Below, in pieces: positions 12,363 to 25,675 of a DNA stretch of 64,000 nucleotides. The notes below the pieces were generated by a model, which was not told where the DNA came from, made no database searches, and saw only the letters and a program-made list of their open reading frames with translations. How positions within the stretch are numbered: the first letter of the stretch is position 1; every line of letters starts with the position of its first letter. The stretch is from Nilaparvata lugens (taxonomy: Eukaryota; Arthropoda; Insecta; Hemiptera; Delphacidae), in assembly GCF_014356525.2 (NCBI RefSeq), contig NC_052508.1, positions 66,699,779-66,763,778 of the forward strand. The letters are read 5' to 3'. Made by a program: the position numbers and the translations under genes.

Positions 12363-14121
12363 ATAATGAGAGAGGTTAACTGTAGTATGAAGTATCAATT
12401 AACAATTAACTATCATTATTAACTATTCATACATTTTGTGATCTCATTTACTTTCCAAAATATGTTTGAGATGCCATTGGTTATTGTTGTATCACTGATA
12501 AATTGTAGAATTTCCGTTCAGTTTTGTGGACGGTACACATTTCATTGTTAGGATGCGCCTATTCATATTCTCCAACTCCATTCTTCTCCAGTTACAAAAA
12601 TATTCTTGTTCAGTTGAAAAAAAATAGAAATACTGTACAACAGTCCATATTACACATTTCTCATTAGTCCTTAGGCACTATTATTAATTCCTTACTCTTC
12701 CTTCATCTTTCCTTATTCTTACATTTTAAATTCCTTACCCCTCACTCATCACATATTGTACTTGACGGTTTGAAAATCAGGATAATTCCTTATGAATATT
12801 CCATTCATGTTCCACAAACGCCTCCGCTTTGTAAACACCGAAACTGACCTAAGATTCAATCCCGAGTGGGATCATTTGGAAATATGGAAAAAACGTTTGA
12901 TGTCATGGAAAATCCGTGAGAAAGTAATAGTACTTTACGTAACAAGTCCGGTAACTGTAGTTTACCGCATAAGTATGATTGTTTCTGCCCTCAACTACGT
13001 TTCGGGCAGAATTATCATACGAATGCGGTAAATACGTTACCGTACAAGTTACGTACACTATTTTTTGTCATACTTTTCTCAGGATTAATAATAATATTGC
13101 TGAGAAACAGAAACCATTACCTGCTGCTGCTCGAGCTACTGCATTCTATAAACATGACTTAGCCCGTAGCGCCTAGTTCATAACAGACCCATCGAGCTCA
13201 AATAGAATAATAAAGGCCAATGTTAAAAAATGTCAGATGAGTTCTTATGACTTGAACTTATTAGATGAGTTCTAATAATATTTGATTTATTCTATTAGTT
13301 ACTTAGATATTATTAACTTAGTGGACAGTGCCTCCGAGAGCTATTTTCTAGGAGGCAGAATGAGGCAGACACTGTTTAGGAATTTGAATCAGGACCAATT
13401 TGATTAGAATAAGAAACGTGTTTAGATGTTTTCTTATTGTAAAGTCATAAAGGTTTTCTTCACGTAGCTACGCTAAGCTAAAATACATCTTCAGAAGACG
13501 TAGCCCTCCTATCTACTAATAATGGGAAACATACTCGACTGTAAAGAAAAACATATGATCTCTTTACAGTATAGTATGCTGTAATGAAAATCACATGTTT
13601 TCTTGTTCTGCAAACAGCTGTTTACCGGCTTGATTGATGCATGGAAACAGCTGCAATTGAGTAAGAGTATGACAAAAAATAATTTACAAAAGCTTGATAT
13701 AATTCTTTCACCCTGAATTAGAATTTACTCTGAACATAATTATACAAGGAGCTATAATTTGAAATCTACAGACATTAATTCTTGAATGGAAAATTGCCGA
13801 AAATTTAAACAATACCTCTAGAAAATATTATATTTTGATGCCAATTTTCTGCACTTCACAATATCTAAGTTCAGTCTCTGGTTAGATGACTTCTGTGCTT
13901 AAAAATAATCATGAATATTGGAAAAAATTTTCCAATCATAAATATTGTGCAGGTATGTAGTCCAAGTTTGGAGCGGGTTCCTACACATACCTTCGGACTC
14001 GGGTAACTTCCAATGATGATAACTGCTCAGAACTCAAGTTAAGAATAGAGAAGGCACCTTCCACATTTATCAGGATTGAGAATTAACTGACATCAAGCTT
14101 GAACTCCAAATGCGTTTCCTT
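12363..14121. repeat. 1.75-kb repeat unit T, copy 2
   Basis: Same order as copy 1, starting with one satellite unit (AATGAGAGAGGTTAACTG) and ending CAAATGCGTTTCCTTAAAT. Contains the same internal palindrome at about 12,920-13,060. A LINE remnant abuts its right end. Confidence 0.85.
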
Positions 14122-14123
14122 AA

Positions 14124-14550
14124 ATGTTTCGTGTATCTGTACTATTATATGATGTGAAAGTATGGACATTGAATAGATGGGGTGAGAAGAAAATACAAGC
14201 CTTTGAGATGTGGACCTATCGTAGAATGCTGAGAATCTCGTACACCGATCATGTTACTGAAGAAGAGGTTCTCGGTGTAATGAGTAAGAAACTGCAACTC
14301 ATTGGTGAAATTAAGGAGCGCAAATTAAAGTACCTGGTCACATAATGAGAGGACACAAGTATGGAATATTGCACCTCATTATGCAAGCAAAATAACAGTA
14401 GGAGGTCAGTGGGGCGAAGAAGGATATCTTTGTTGCGCAATTAAGGGATTGGTTCAAGTGCACCTCAATGAACTTTTCAAGTCAGCTGTAAGCAGGGTGA
14501 AAATTACCATCATGATAGCCAACCTCCGCCATGGAGACGGCACATGAAGA
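14124..14550 (+). pseudogene. LINE reverse-transcriptase C-terminal remnant
   Basis: The first frame reads VKVWTLNRW...AFEMWTYRRMLRISYTDHVT, then KERKLKYL. Sequence after the stop continues the same protein in shifted frames (LNELFKSAVSRV and MIANLRHGDGT). These are hallmarks of the C-terminus of insect non-LTR retrotransposon ORF2. At least two frameshifts and stops make it dead. No reverse-transcriptase catalytic box is retained. Confidence 0.82.
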
Positions 14551-16001
14551 AGATAGTCCAAGTCTGAATAGAACTTTAGTTCTTTAATTGAATGTAGGGA
14601 AAGTTTCTAGTTCCAACTACTATTCAATCAAGGAACGGCAAACCCATCATAACACCACAACCACAGCTCTAATGAATACTGTAGCTCCTAGGTATCCCCT
14701 CTGATGAACGACGTTCAGACAAACTGGCTTTAATCAACTTTACATACAATGTGAAAATGTAAATTTGACTCTAATAGGCCTCCAACAATAAATCTCTCTC
14801 AAATAGGAGAGTAGAATGTGGCCCAATGCAATTAATAAAGCTCACAATCTCACCAGCGATAAGGAAGGAGATGACTAAGTTCTCTCTACTCACACCCACG
14901 TAAAGATTAGGTGTAGTCCTTTTTTCACTTAACATGCGTTACGTAACAAATATGACCATAACAAACACTATAATGAGACAGCCAACAAATGAAAGCGGCT
15001 TGGAAGCTGGATCTTTTGATGGAGTTCTCACCTGAATTTTACGTTTTTGATTTAATTTTCGTTGAAGTATAACGATATGTTTTTTACTTTTCAGGGTTAC
15101 TTCTTTTTTGTTTTCTTAATCTATCATTTCATTGATTTCAAAGGGTCGTATGATTCTATTAAATTTTATAAATGTATTTTCACGTTTATCGCTGTTTGCT
15201 TGGAGTGGATTATTTATTGTTGCAGCCGGTTTCGATTTAGGATTAGAGTACACACATTACTTATTTTTAGATTGAAAATATACCAATACCTACTATTTCT
15301 TTTTACTATTACTATTACCTACTATTATTACGAAGTAATAGTAGGTATTGAATATTCACATATCGTACGAATTATTACGTGATAGTTGATGGGAGGGAAA
15401 GAGACAATTCACTGATCCATTCATTGTAGGCATAAAAAACACTATAACCATTGTATAATTATTTTTATTCCATTCCACATTCACAATATCAAATTTATGG
15501 TTGTGAGAGAATCAACAGGATAAACCCAAAACTTTTTGACTATGGAGGGGGAAGTAGGTTAAGCCTTTACCATCAATTAAGAAAGAAGAAGTGAAGAAAT
15601 TGATTTTGGAATGAAAATGATGCTCCCAATCAAACTAAGTCATAATTTGGTGACCGAACGGATCACATTATGGAACACATCGATCAAATTAATTCCGGAG
15701 CACAATTTAAAAGTCGAATTTTGAACGATTTTAAAATGAATAATCTATAATTTTTATATATTTGTTCACTGTAATTACTGATTGATTTTGTTTGCATATT
15801 GTCAGTTTTATGAATGAATTTCAGTTTCAATTTGAGATGGAGGAAATACTGAGATATTGCAATTATTCAATTGCTGATTAATTAATAATTATTATAAAAT
15901 GAGTCAAAATTCGGGGGAGAAACAGTTTTGGGCTATGCTTGTTGATCCTCCCCCTAATTATTTTACATAATAATTTTGTATCATTGAATCATTAAAAGAA
16001 T

Positions 16002-16120
16002 AAACGTAAATCCAAATTAAATGCTGTAATCACCCCGATGACTAGGCCAAACGAGAATCCAAATCAAATTCTGTAGTCTTCGGGGTGATTTACAGCATTC
16101 AATTTGGATTTTCGTTTAAT
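16002..16120. mobile_element. MITE, ~120 bp
   Basis: AAACGTAAATCCAAATTAAA...AATCACCCCGA pairs with TCGGGGTGATTTACAGCATT...TTTGGATTTTCGTTT. A shortened relative sits at about 44,692-44,760 in the other duplication arm. Confidence 0.8.
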
Positions 16121-17147
16121 AATAATTATCTATTTCTATTTGATTTAAATCAACTTCTAGATCTTGTACCTTGCTGGTGTTCTCTACCTTTTGCTGTTTT
16201 CTTACAACTCTTCACATGATATTAAGCATTTGACATGACATTCTGCTGACATTAATCCCTTCCTACAAATGAAACTGATTTCATTTTATGATTACGAATC
16301 ATTTTCGTTGAGACTTAGTTGCAAAAATATCGTCTCGGTTTAAAAAAACTGTGAAAAACGTTGTCAAAATTTCGCCTGTCTTGATTGCCAACATTTGTCA
16401 GCTTGTCCACTAATCTATTTGCGCCTTCGCTTATCAGTAACACAGCTTTAATGAAGCATACACGAGGTTAGGAATTAGATAAACGATGTAACAGAATGCA
16501 AAAGATTCTGGATATAATAAAACACGTTGATGAGAAGGCAACAAAAAATAACCGTTACAGCCCGCAGCAATCGTACTCAACTTGACAGTCTGATTAATTT
16601 TTGAACAAGATTTTCTGCTACAACGGCACGTGATTTACAGAACCCAGCTTTTTACAACTGATCTACAGAGTTGTGACAGGATACAACTGTGGAAAAGTGG
16701 AGTAGCCGGCCGTTCTTGTGTTCTTGATAAGTTTTTGTTCTCTCTTTTTTGTTTTTTCTGGTCGTGTATTTCTTCCTTGCATCTCAGCGTGTTGTTGAAC
16801 TTGTAGAAATCGTTTTTGGTACCTAATGAGATTGAGCTTGCCATCTACCAACAGCTACCACAGAGAAGATATATATAGAAGAGATACAGAGATACAGAGA
16901 AGAGATCCTCTTCTCTGTGCAGCTACCTTGAAATGTGGAGCGGACTGAATGAACAATATTCAAAGCTGTCAAGATTTTGACTCTACCATCTACTAAATCA
17001 AGATTTCAAATCTACTTCCTAGCTGGAAGCTAGATAGAATAAATTATCGCAGGAAGGTTGTAGGGTTTGAACATTATTATCGTGATTTCATTTGAAGGTT
17101 ATCTATTTTTCATCTTACATTATTTTTCTCATTCTAACAATGTAACA

Positions 17148-18020
17148 ATTCTTCATTGATTCTTACAATAAGTACATAATCAAAATTATATTGAGAGAAA
17201 AATAAGGTAACATTGTGCTATTTCTCCCAAAGTTAGATAAGGTTACACATAGTCCCAAATAGGTTAAGTCTTGTTCACTTCACAAAATTTTCAGTCCTTA
17301 ATTATTCTCAAGAGTAGATTTATATAATGCGACATTACATGTGTAGAAACTCATGTGGAGTTAAGCGAGATTCAAATAACAGAAATAAAATAAATCAACT
17401 TTTTTCAGTGGACTCGCTTACCTTTATTTTGAGTACCTATTCCTCTGTTTTCTTCCTTCCCCCCATTTCTCCTTCCTTATTTTCCTCATTACTTCTCTTC
17501 TCTTCTTTGCCTGCCTATTACATGGGAACCATAGTTGGCTTGGTACCTTCCTCTCTTTTTTTCTCTTCTCACACACCCCAAACACTAAGCCCATTGTTTT
17601 TTTATATTTGTAACATTTTATTGTGTTTTATTTGTTTCGTAAATCTTTGTAATTTTGTTTTGTCTTGTTTTGTGTGTTTTAATAATAATAATAATAAATA
17701 AAAAAAATGAAATGATTATAGGATTGTCAAAATAACTACCAGATCTCACAGAGAATTTGGCTCATTTTCATGTAAAGTTTTCGTAAATTTTGAAATTTAA
17801 CTCAGAAGCTTACTTCTCCTTTCTTTTAGTAACTTATCGCTTTAATAGACTAATTCATTCTTCATTGATTCATACAATAAGTACATCGTCAAAATGATAG
17901 GGAGAGGAAAAATAAGGTAACCTTGTGCTAGTCCTCTCCCAAATTTGGATAAGGTTACACATAGTCCGAAATTGGTTAAGTCTTGTAGTTGTTAACTTCA
18001 AAAAATTTCAGTCCATGATT
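17148..18020 (-). repeat. Two LINE-like 3' ends, family X (17,148-17,310 and 17,847-18,020)
   Basis: On the minus strand both read from GGACTGAAA through TATGTGTAACCTTATC to a TACTTATTGTATGAATCAAT end. Other copies on the plus strand at 40,485-40,625 and 43,555-43,740 include AATAAAGAATTG. Between the two copies is a T-rich segment ending in (AAT)n at about 17,680-17,705, itself retroposon-like. Confidence 0.65.
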
Positions 18021-18147
18021 AATAAATTATTAGCACAAGTAGATTTTTTAATCAAGACCAAACATAGCTTCAAAACCAATAGAAGGCTTATAGAAGAGAT
18101 ATTCCAAATTATTATCACTATAATAGGAATATATATTCACATATTCA

Positions 18148-19012
18148 CCAAATGACTTGGTTTAGTGGCCAGATGCAAGATCCAAGATAATTTGTCTCAT
18201 TTACTGAGTATCACGAACTCTATAAGTTTTAAATCTATCCTGTATAGAGTCTACTTCTTGAGACATAGTTCAAAGACGGCGAAGCTGATAATTCATTATT
18301 GGCTAAATTCGTGTTGATGACTTCACACGTATATAGTCAGTCTTCTGGGGGAATTCTATCCATCTGTATACTACAATAATGTATAATGTATCATTTTCTA
18401 TAAAATTAATGAATTTTTCCATTTATAATTAAATCAATGTAATTTTATGTATTTTTGTATGCAATGTGGAAAATAAATTTATTTGATTTGTTGTTGAAGT
18501 AAAAGCATTCAAATTTCAATATGAATTTATTGATTCAATGGTTCAATAAACCTCTATTGGGAACAAATCTGTCTGATTGTGATAATTTTATTATTGAACT
18601 TCACCTCTCAAGTCACTCAAATTCGCACTTTTTTCAAAGCAAAAATAAACCAATTTTTTTTTAATAGAACACTGAACCATAACAGTCATTGAATTCATTG
18701 TATTTGGAGCGTAGTTTTTGAATTGGAGCGGGAATACAATCATAACTAACGATTCATTCAAAATATATATTCATTCATTGTCTTTTTACAGGCTTCATTA
18801 TTTGTTAATTCAATTGACCCTCATGGATAACCCTGTTAGTTATCAGTTACCGTAATGAATTATATTCATCGTAAAAACTTGTCATGTTATATTGATGACT
18901 AGATGACCAATTGAAAATTTGAACATGATTTGTTTGATCAAATTTAGATTGACAGATTGAACTTGGAATTTCTTAAGAAACAATAAATTAATTTTGTCTT
19001 TATCACGAAGCC
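18148..19012 (+). repeat. Dispersed ~750-bp repeat, copy 1
   Basis: Shares GACTTGGTTTAGTGGCCAG, ATTCGCACTTTTTTCAAAGC, ACCCTCATGGATAACC and GATTGACAGATTGAACTTGG with copies at 19,343-20,072 (direct) and 42,120-42,870 (inverted). This copy is interrupted at about 18,330-18,490 by a segment ending GGAAAATAAATTTATTTG, probably a retroposon 3' end. Confidence 0.85.
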
Positions 19013-19129
19013 TCCAAATCAATGCTTAAAGCCTGGTTTTCATTAGTAGAGTTCCCTGGGCAAATACCAACTATCTTGTGAACTCTCCCAATGATAACAT
19101 TCATGGTAGAGTACTAGTTCTTACTTGAC

Positions 19130-19345
19130 TAGAATTGATGCAGAATAAGTTAACATCAACTCACTGCCAACACACAATGCATCTTATGTTGGCAGTGCCG
19201 AATATTAACATTGATAATAATTATTGTTGTGCAGGTTACAATCAATGTCTATTTGTAGGTAATTGTATATTGCATACTCTAATGATTGTATTGTACAAGT
19301 ATTTGTATGTGATTTTTGGCAATAAATTCAATTCAATTCACCAAT
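19130..19345 (+). mobile_element. LINE-type 3' end with (AATTC)n tail
   Basis: Runs from GATGCAGAATAAGTTAACAT to GGCAATAAATTCAATTCAAT. An inverted copy is at 42,868-43,085. The polyadenylation-like AATAAA followed by a pentamer tail is typical of insect non-LTR 3' ends. Confidence 0.6.
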
Positions 19346-20072
19346 TGACTTGGTTTAGTGGCCAGGATGCAGGATCCAATAATTGTCGTATAATTATTAT
19401 TTGTCCAATAATTATTTGTCGTATTCTATTGAGTATCACGTACTCTATTAGTCTCTATCCTGAATAGAGTCTACTTTCTTGAGACATAATTCAAAGGCTG
19501 TGAAGCTGATAATCCATTATTGACTAAATTCGTGTTGAAGTGAAAACAATTCAAATTTCAATATTGATATTTATTTATTCAATGGTTCAACAAACCTTTA
19601 TTGGGAACAAATCTGTCTGATTATGATAATTTTGTTATTGAACTTTACCTCTCAAGTCACTCAAATTCGCACTTTTTTCAAAGCAAAAAGCAAAAACAAA
19701 TTTATTTTTAATAGACCATTGGATGAAACACTGAGCCATAATCAGTCATTGAATTCATTGTATTTGGAGCGTATTTTTTGAATTGGAGCGGGAAATACAT
19801 AACTTACGATTCATTCAAAAATATAAAATATTAATTCGTTTCATTTTTACAGGCTTCATTATTTTTTAATTAAATTGACCCTCATGGATAACCTCATGGA
19901 TAGTCTTATCATATACCGTCATTTAAGTGAATTATATTCATCGTAGAAGCTTGTCATGCTATATTAATTGATGGCCAATTTATTGAGACAATTGAAAATT
20001 TGAACATGATTTGTTTGATTAATTTCAGATTGACAGATTGAACTTGGAATTTCTAAAGAAACAATAAATATT
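19343..20072 (+). repeat. Dispersed ~750-bp repeat, copy 2
   Basis: Collinear with copy 1, without its internal insertion. The end (GACAGATTGAACTTGGAATT) is followed by unrelated sequence. Confidence 0.85.
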
Positions 20073-20433
20073 TATTGTTTATTCCTGTATACAAATATCA
20101 AACCTCTTTCAGATCTCAACTCTCTTACCTGGATATTTTCTTCGTCCGTAAATCCAGGGTTCATTCATGTCCCTTGTTCTTCCTTGTTTTCTTGTTCCTT
20201 GTTCATTTCCTTGTTCAACTCTTCCTTTCATTTCTTCATCCTCAACTTCTCTCACAAACAATTAAACTTTCCCAAGCCATCCGATTCAGACAGACATGTC
20301 CCATCAGCTGAGTGTTATTGCCCCTAATCACACATTTACACACAAAACTAATTTGAAAAGAATAGTCGTTAATACCACACCCATCTTACCTCACCTTTGT
20401 GGCGGTATAAGCCCTCAAGTAACTACAACATAA

Positions 20434-20600
20434 CTATAGTGGGGTCCACATTATAATGGCAGTGTACGATTGACTATACTGTTGCTGTCCTTTTCTATCA
20501 TACAACAAAACATATAGCACTATCTCTCTCTCGCTTTGCAATGTTGTCTATTTGCCAGAATATTTTATATTTACTTTTGACAGTGACTGTACAAAACTGA
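20434..20600 (+). mobile_element. TIR family Q, truncated copy
   Basis: Begins CTATAGTGGGGTCCACATTATAATGGCAGTG and continues with a CTATCTCTCTCTCGCTTTGC-like interior. No right TIR is found. Confidence 0.65.
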
Positions 20601-20814
20601 ACAAACCATATTCTCAGCCGCCATTTTTTTTCTTAATTCTATCCAAATAATTGAGTACACAAGTCTTATAATTGATTTAAAATACTCAATACTAACTCTT
20701 ATTATTAATCCATCCAAATTTAAAATTGTTTGTTTTATTCTAATTTATATTTTAGATTGTCATTGGTGTAGAAATTTGAATGGACATAACCTATAATATT
20801 TGGACAATTTAAAA

Positions 20815-21404
20815 CTAAATTTGGAACTTAAGGTCCTTACAATATAGGATCTGACACGAACAATTTCGATCAAATGCAATTCAAGATGGCGGCTAAAATG
20901 GCGAAAATGTTGTCAAAACAGGATTTTTTGCGATTCTCTGGAAAACGGCTCCAATGATTTCGATCAAATTTATACCTAGAATAGTCATTGATAATCTCTA
21001 TCAACTGCCATAAGTCCCATATCTGTAAAAATTTCAGGAGCTCCGCCCCATCTATGCAAAGTTTGATTTTAGATTCCCAATTATCAGGCTTCAGATACAA
21101 TTTGATCTAAAAAATCCAAGTGGAAAAGATTGAGCATGAAAATCTCTACAATTTATGTATCGTAACATTTTCACCTAAAATTGAAAATAAGCTCGAAATT
21201 CGAGAAAATGTGATTATTTCAATTGCAAACTGTTGGCAACTGTTGTTCTATTAACTATGAAGATATAGCAGATCTCGTGTGTTTCCAGCGTTATTGTCCT
21301 GTCTCAGATCTTTGAATAGTAGTAGACTTGAGATGTGCGTCAGGTGATCAATATTCATAACGGCAAGGAAAGTTGTGTGAGTGCGCCACACCAGATTTTT
21401 ATTC
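20815..21404 (+). mobile_element. Repeat family PF1, 5'-truncated copy 2
   Basis: Starts inside the family (TTTGGAACTTAAGGTCCTT), contains CAAGATGGCGGCTAAAATGG and TTTCAGGAGCTCCGCC, and ends GGCAAGGAAAGTTGTGTGAG...CACACCAGATTTT. Confidence 0.8.
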
Positions 21405-21849
21405 ATGCCTTTTTCAACTCTTCCTCTCATTTCTTCATCCTCAACTTCTCTCACACACAATTAAACGTTTCCCAAGCCATCCGATTCAAACAGACATGTC
21501 CCCATCAGCTGAGTGTTATTGCCCCTAATCACACATTTACACACACAACTAATTTGAAGAGAATAGTCCTTAGTACCACACCCATCTTACCTCACCTTTG
21601 TGGCGGTAAGCCCTCAAGTAACTACAACATAACTATAACTATAGTAATATAACTATGTTACTATAAGTAACACAACATAACACTACAATAACACGCTTGT
21701 GCATTGTTGTCTTGCTTCTTCTTACAACAAACCATTCATTCATAAGATCACATCATGGTCATTTGGAGGTATGTTGGCAGGTGCGGTTCCTGCTGGTCAC
21801 CAAAATCTCATTGTGTGTGTTCTCTGTGACCCCGTTCGATTCTCCTCAT

Positions 21850-22464
21850 TATTACTAACATTTTCTCCTCTTCTGTACTCAATCATAGCTCTTCTGCCTC
21901 TTATTTTATTTCTTCTACCTCACCTCTTTCTTCTTGTTCGTGTTCTCCTCCCTCCATTGCATCCTTCCTTCTCTTCCTCCTCCTCCTCCTCCAACTTTTT
22001 CTTTTCGACTTCTTCTCCCCCTTTCAACGTTTTCTTATCGACTTCTCCTCCTCCTCCTCCAACGTTTTCTACTCGAATTCTCCTTCTCCTCCTCCTCCTT
22101 CTCCTCCTCCTCCACCAACTTTTTCTTCTAGACTTCTCCTTCTCCTCCTCCTTCTCTTCCTCCATCACCTCTCTTCTCACCTATTTTCCATTATTGAACG
22201 TTTTTCTTGATTCCTACAGAATGCTGGAAGACCGTTAATGCAGTAGGGTGATGAAAATAAGTGTGGTTTTCGATTAAGAGTATCAGTATTCGTATTTTGT
22301 AAGTTACAGTATATCATGAACTTAGATAAACGTACATTAATTATTGTTTTTGATGAGAAGAAGTAAATAGTGGTGGAGATGAGGAAAAATAAATAAAAAG
22401 AAGAAGAGAAGAGAAAAGAAGAAGAAGAAGAAGAAGAAGAAGAAGAAGAAGAAGAAGAAGAGAA

Positions 22465-22496
<32 letters not shown>

Positions 22497-22610
22497 AGAA
22501 GGAAGAGAGAAGAAGAAGAAAAGATTAAGAAGAAGAAGATGATGATGATGATTATGATGATGATGATAATAATAATAATAATAATAATGATGATTAAAAA
22601 GAAGACTTCA
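21850..22610. repeat. Simple-repeat region: (TCC)n, (AAG)n, (GAT)n, (AAT)n
   Basis: A pyrimidine-rich TCC/CTT tract at about 21,945-22,180 is followed by a purine-rich AAG tract at 22,395-22,540 and short GAT and AAT runs to 22,590. Ser/Pro- and Arg/Glu-rich ORFs here are translations of simple repeats. Confidence 0.88.
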
Positions 22611-23028
22611 GGTGAACGTGGTCAATAAAGTGAGACGATGCTCAGAACGGGAATTATGCCATAATCGTAGACTATAATATGCAGGCAGATCTAGAAGAAA
22701 TGAGCAAAATGGTAGACGAAGGGACCGAGTAAAACAGATTCAAATACGATGAAGGAAGGAAGAAAAAGAAGAAGGAAAGGAAGAAAGAGGGAATCAGAAA
22801 TAATGCAGAAGAAGAAAGAAAGAAAAGAATAAAAGCTGGGACACTACATTACTCACCCACTCATCCTCTTCTCAAAGACATCCTATAGTCCGAGAGGTTC
22901 TATATCCATTTAAATACATATATATCAATGTACAGTAGAGCCTATATACGATTCATACACACGCGCTTGGGAGAGAGATTGAGAATGAAGCTGAGAAATT
23001 GGATTAATCTCACTGGAGGCAATCCCAT
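22611..23028. other. No gene seen; purine-rich
   Basis: Continuation of GAA-rich sequence to about 22,830, then unremarkable sequence up to the tandem duplication. Confidence 0.4.
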
Positions 23029-25675
23029 CTACCTTTTAAATTTTAATAGGGTTTCATGAGATTCATTTGTCAGACAAATGTTCATTCTTCAGCTTCCTTT
23101 CCAATTTAACAGCATGAGATTCAAGCCGGTTGAAGCATGATAGATGTAGGACATTTCATGTTGGTACATTCATGATCTACGTAACTTATCTATCTTTTCC
23201 GACGTGAAGTATATCATTTAGATGACTAGCTCTAGTTGTACCAATTTCTTACAAGAATACACTTTTATACGAGTGTTCCGTGCTCCATAAGGGTTCATAT
23301 TTGAACTTGACAAACTGAAAACTTGACAGAGTGAAATCTTGAAAAGTTTGAAATAGGCCTTGATCTATCCTCGGTTTATTAAGAATATATAATATGTGAA
23401 ATTTCAAGTTAATCAGTCCAGTAGTCCAGACGTGATGATGCGTCAAACAAAATTTTCCTATGAATATAAAGAAAAAGAGAATCTCAGTACCCTTTTTGAA
23501 ATATTTTATCACTTTTAGATTTTTCTTTTTCTTTATATTCATATTACTAGTAGCCCTATACAGAAAAGAGATAAAATTTTCCTATTCCGTACGTGAATGA
23601 GCCAGTTATTTCCTTTATTATAAATATCAGGGCACCGAGCTTCGCTCGTTATTTTTATTTATTGATAAACAGAACACAATTCTCTAAAATGATCGTGTTT
23701 ATATTTTACAGCTGGCTATACGTCATCTTATGAATTTCGGGGATGCGATATTTTGATTTTTCACATACTCACTTGCTCACTCTCTTTTTTACTATCCACA
23801 GCTGTTTCAGCCAAGGATGAATTATCCTTTTAATGTCGTTCAGCGAGTTTTCCAAGGATGAGACCTAGTGCAATTGAATCTAAATTTCAAATTCAAATTC
23901 AAATTATTTATTCAAAAAAAACAAAACAAGTATTACAATCACTTCAATAATCGCCCATATGGACCTCTAGGGTCTGTATTTGGGTCGATGTTACAGTAGG
24001 TAGCCAATCATAAAGTAATACAATAATATAAACGTTACTATAGCAAAAATAAAAAAGAAGAGAATACATCGAATCTTACCTAATAAAAAACAGCTTGTTA
24101 TAAATCAGTAGTTGAATTTATTGATTATAGTAATAATGATAATAATAACTCAGTACCAATGATTATAAGAACCATCCACATATTATATAACAATTTTATC
24201 TTTAAACAAAATTAGTAAATTAAAATTCAACATAAATCATCTCTATATCATAAACCTACTATGTTCCAAATTTCGTGAAAATCGTTAGAGCCGTTTTCGA
24301 GATCCGTTGAACATAAATAACCAGTTTATAAAAACACTTCATTCACATGGGCTACCTTTTAAATTTTAATAGGGTTTCATGAGATTCATTTGTCAGACAA
24401 ATGTTCATTCTTCAGCTTCCTTTCCAATTTAACAGCATGAGATTCAAGCCGGTTGAAGCATGATAGATGTAGGACATTTCATGTTGGTACATTCATGATC
24501 TACGTAACTTATCTATCTTTTCCGACGTGAAGTATATCATTTAGATGACTAGCTCTAGTTGTACCAATTTCTTACAAGAATACACTTTTATACGAGTGTT
24601 CCGTGCTCCATAAGGGTTCATATTTGAACTTGACAAACTGAAAACTTGACAGAGTGAAATCTTGAAAAGTTTGAAATAGGCCTTGATCTATCCTCGGTTT
24701 ATTAAGAATATATAATATGTGAAATTTCAAGTTAATCAGTCCAGTAGTCCAGACGTGATGCGTCAAACAAAATTTTCCTATGAATATAAAGAAAAAGAGA
24801 ATCTCAGTACCCTTTTTGAAATATTTTATCACTTTTAGATTTTTCTTTTTCTTTATATTCATATTACTAGTAGCCCTATACAGAAAAGAGATAAAATTTT
24901 CCTATTCCGTACGTGAATGAGCCAGTTATTTCCTTTATTATAAATATCAGGGCACCGAGCTTCGCTCGTTATTTTTATTTATTGATAAACAGAACACAAT
25001 TCTCTAAAATGATCGTGTTTATATTTTACAGCTGGCTATACGTCATCTTATGAATTTCGGGGATGCGATATTTTGATTTTTCACATACTCACTTGCTCAC
25101 TCACTTTTTTACTATCCACAGCTGTTTCAGCCAAGGATGAATTATCCTTTTAATGTCGTTCAGCGAGTTTTCCAAGGATGAGACCTAGTGCAATTGAATC
25201 TAAATTTCAAATTCAAATTCAAATTATTTATTCAAAAAAAACAAAACAAGTATTACAATCACTTCAATAATCGCCCATATGGACCTCTAGGGTCTGTATT
25301 TGGGTCGATGTTACAGTAGGTAGCCAATCATAAAGTAATACAATAATATAAACGTTACTATAGCAAAAATAAAAAAGAAGAGAATACATCGAATCTTACC
25401 TAATAAAAAACAGCTTGTTATAAATCAGTAGTTGAATTTATTGATTATAGTAATAATGATAATAATAACTCAGTACCAATGATTATAAGAACCATCCACA
25501 TATTATATAACAATTTTATCTTTAAACAAAATTAGTAAATTAAAATTCAACATAAATCATCTCTATATCATAAACCTACTATGTTCCAAATTTCGTGAAA
25601 ATCGTTAGAGCCGTTTTCGAGATCCGTTGAACATAAATAACCAGTTTATAAAAACACTTCATTCACATGGGCTAC
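23029..25675. repeat. Recent tandem duplication of a 1.32-kb segment
   Basis: 23,029-24,351 and 24,352-25,675 are almost identical. The differences noticed are a 3-base ATG loss in the second copy (GATGATGCG to GATGCG) and one C/A substitution (CTCTCTTTT/CTCACTTTT). Each copy contains CACCGAGCTTCGCTCGTTA and a reversed LINE tail (TTTCAAATTCAAATTCAAAT). The paired ORFs here encode only AT-rich non-protein sequence. Confidence 0.93.

Larger units (their letters stand above)
14566..20072. repeat. Left arm of inverted duplication (partner 42,100-46,577)
   Basis: Reverse-complement matches run in mirrored order. Examples: GTAACGCATGTTAAGTGAAAA-type sequence at ~14.94/46.20 kb; AATCACCCCGA at ~16.05/44.72; CAAGAACACAAGAACGGCCG at ~16.71/44.09; GATTTCAAATC...CTAGCTGGAAGCTAGATAG at ~17.0/43.86; and the 19.35-20.03/42.2-42.87 block. 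Indels and private insertions separate the arms, so the duplication is old. Confidence 0.8.
20200..21640. repeat. Direct repeat pair (20,200-20,437 and 21,408-21,640)
   Basis: Both segments carry TTCATCCTCAACTTCTCTCA, CAAGCCATCCGATTCA, CATCAGCTGAGTGTTATTGC and CTTACCTCACCTTTGTGGCG. The second follows directly on a PF1 end, so the intervening repeats may have inserted within a duplicated locus. Confidence 0.8.

Noticed and set aside
10901..13176. Matching 65-aa ORFs at 10,901-11,098 and 12,979-13,176
   Set aside because: They overlap the palindrome of repeat unit T; start and most of the frame come from a foldback, with no family resemblance.
21699..22238. 179-aa plus-strand ORF
   Set aside because: Mostly TCC/CTT simple repeat; the first ~50 residues have no recognisable domain.
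23249..24862. Two near-identical ORFs (97 and 96 aa) on the minus strand
   Set aside because: They are the same AT-rich stretch present twice because of the tandem duplication; composition is not protein-like.
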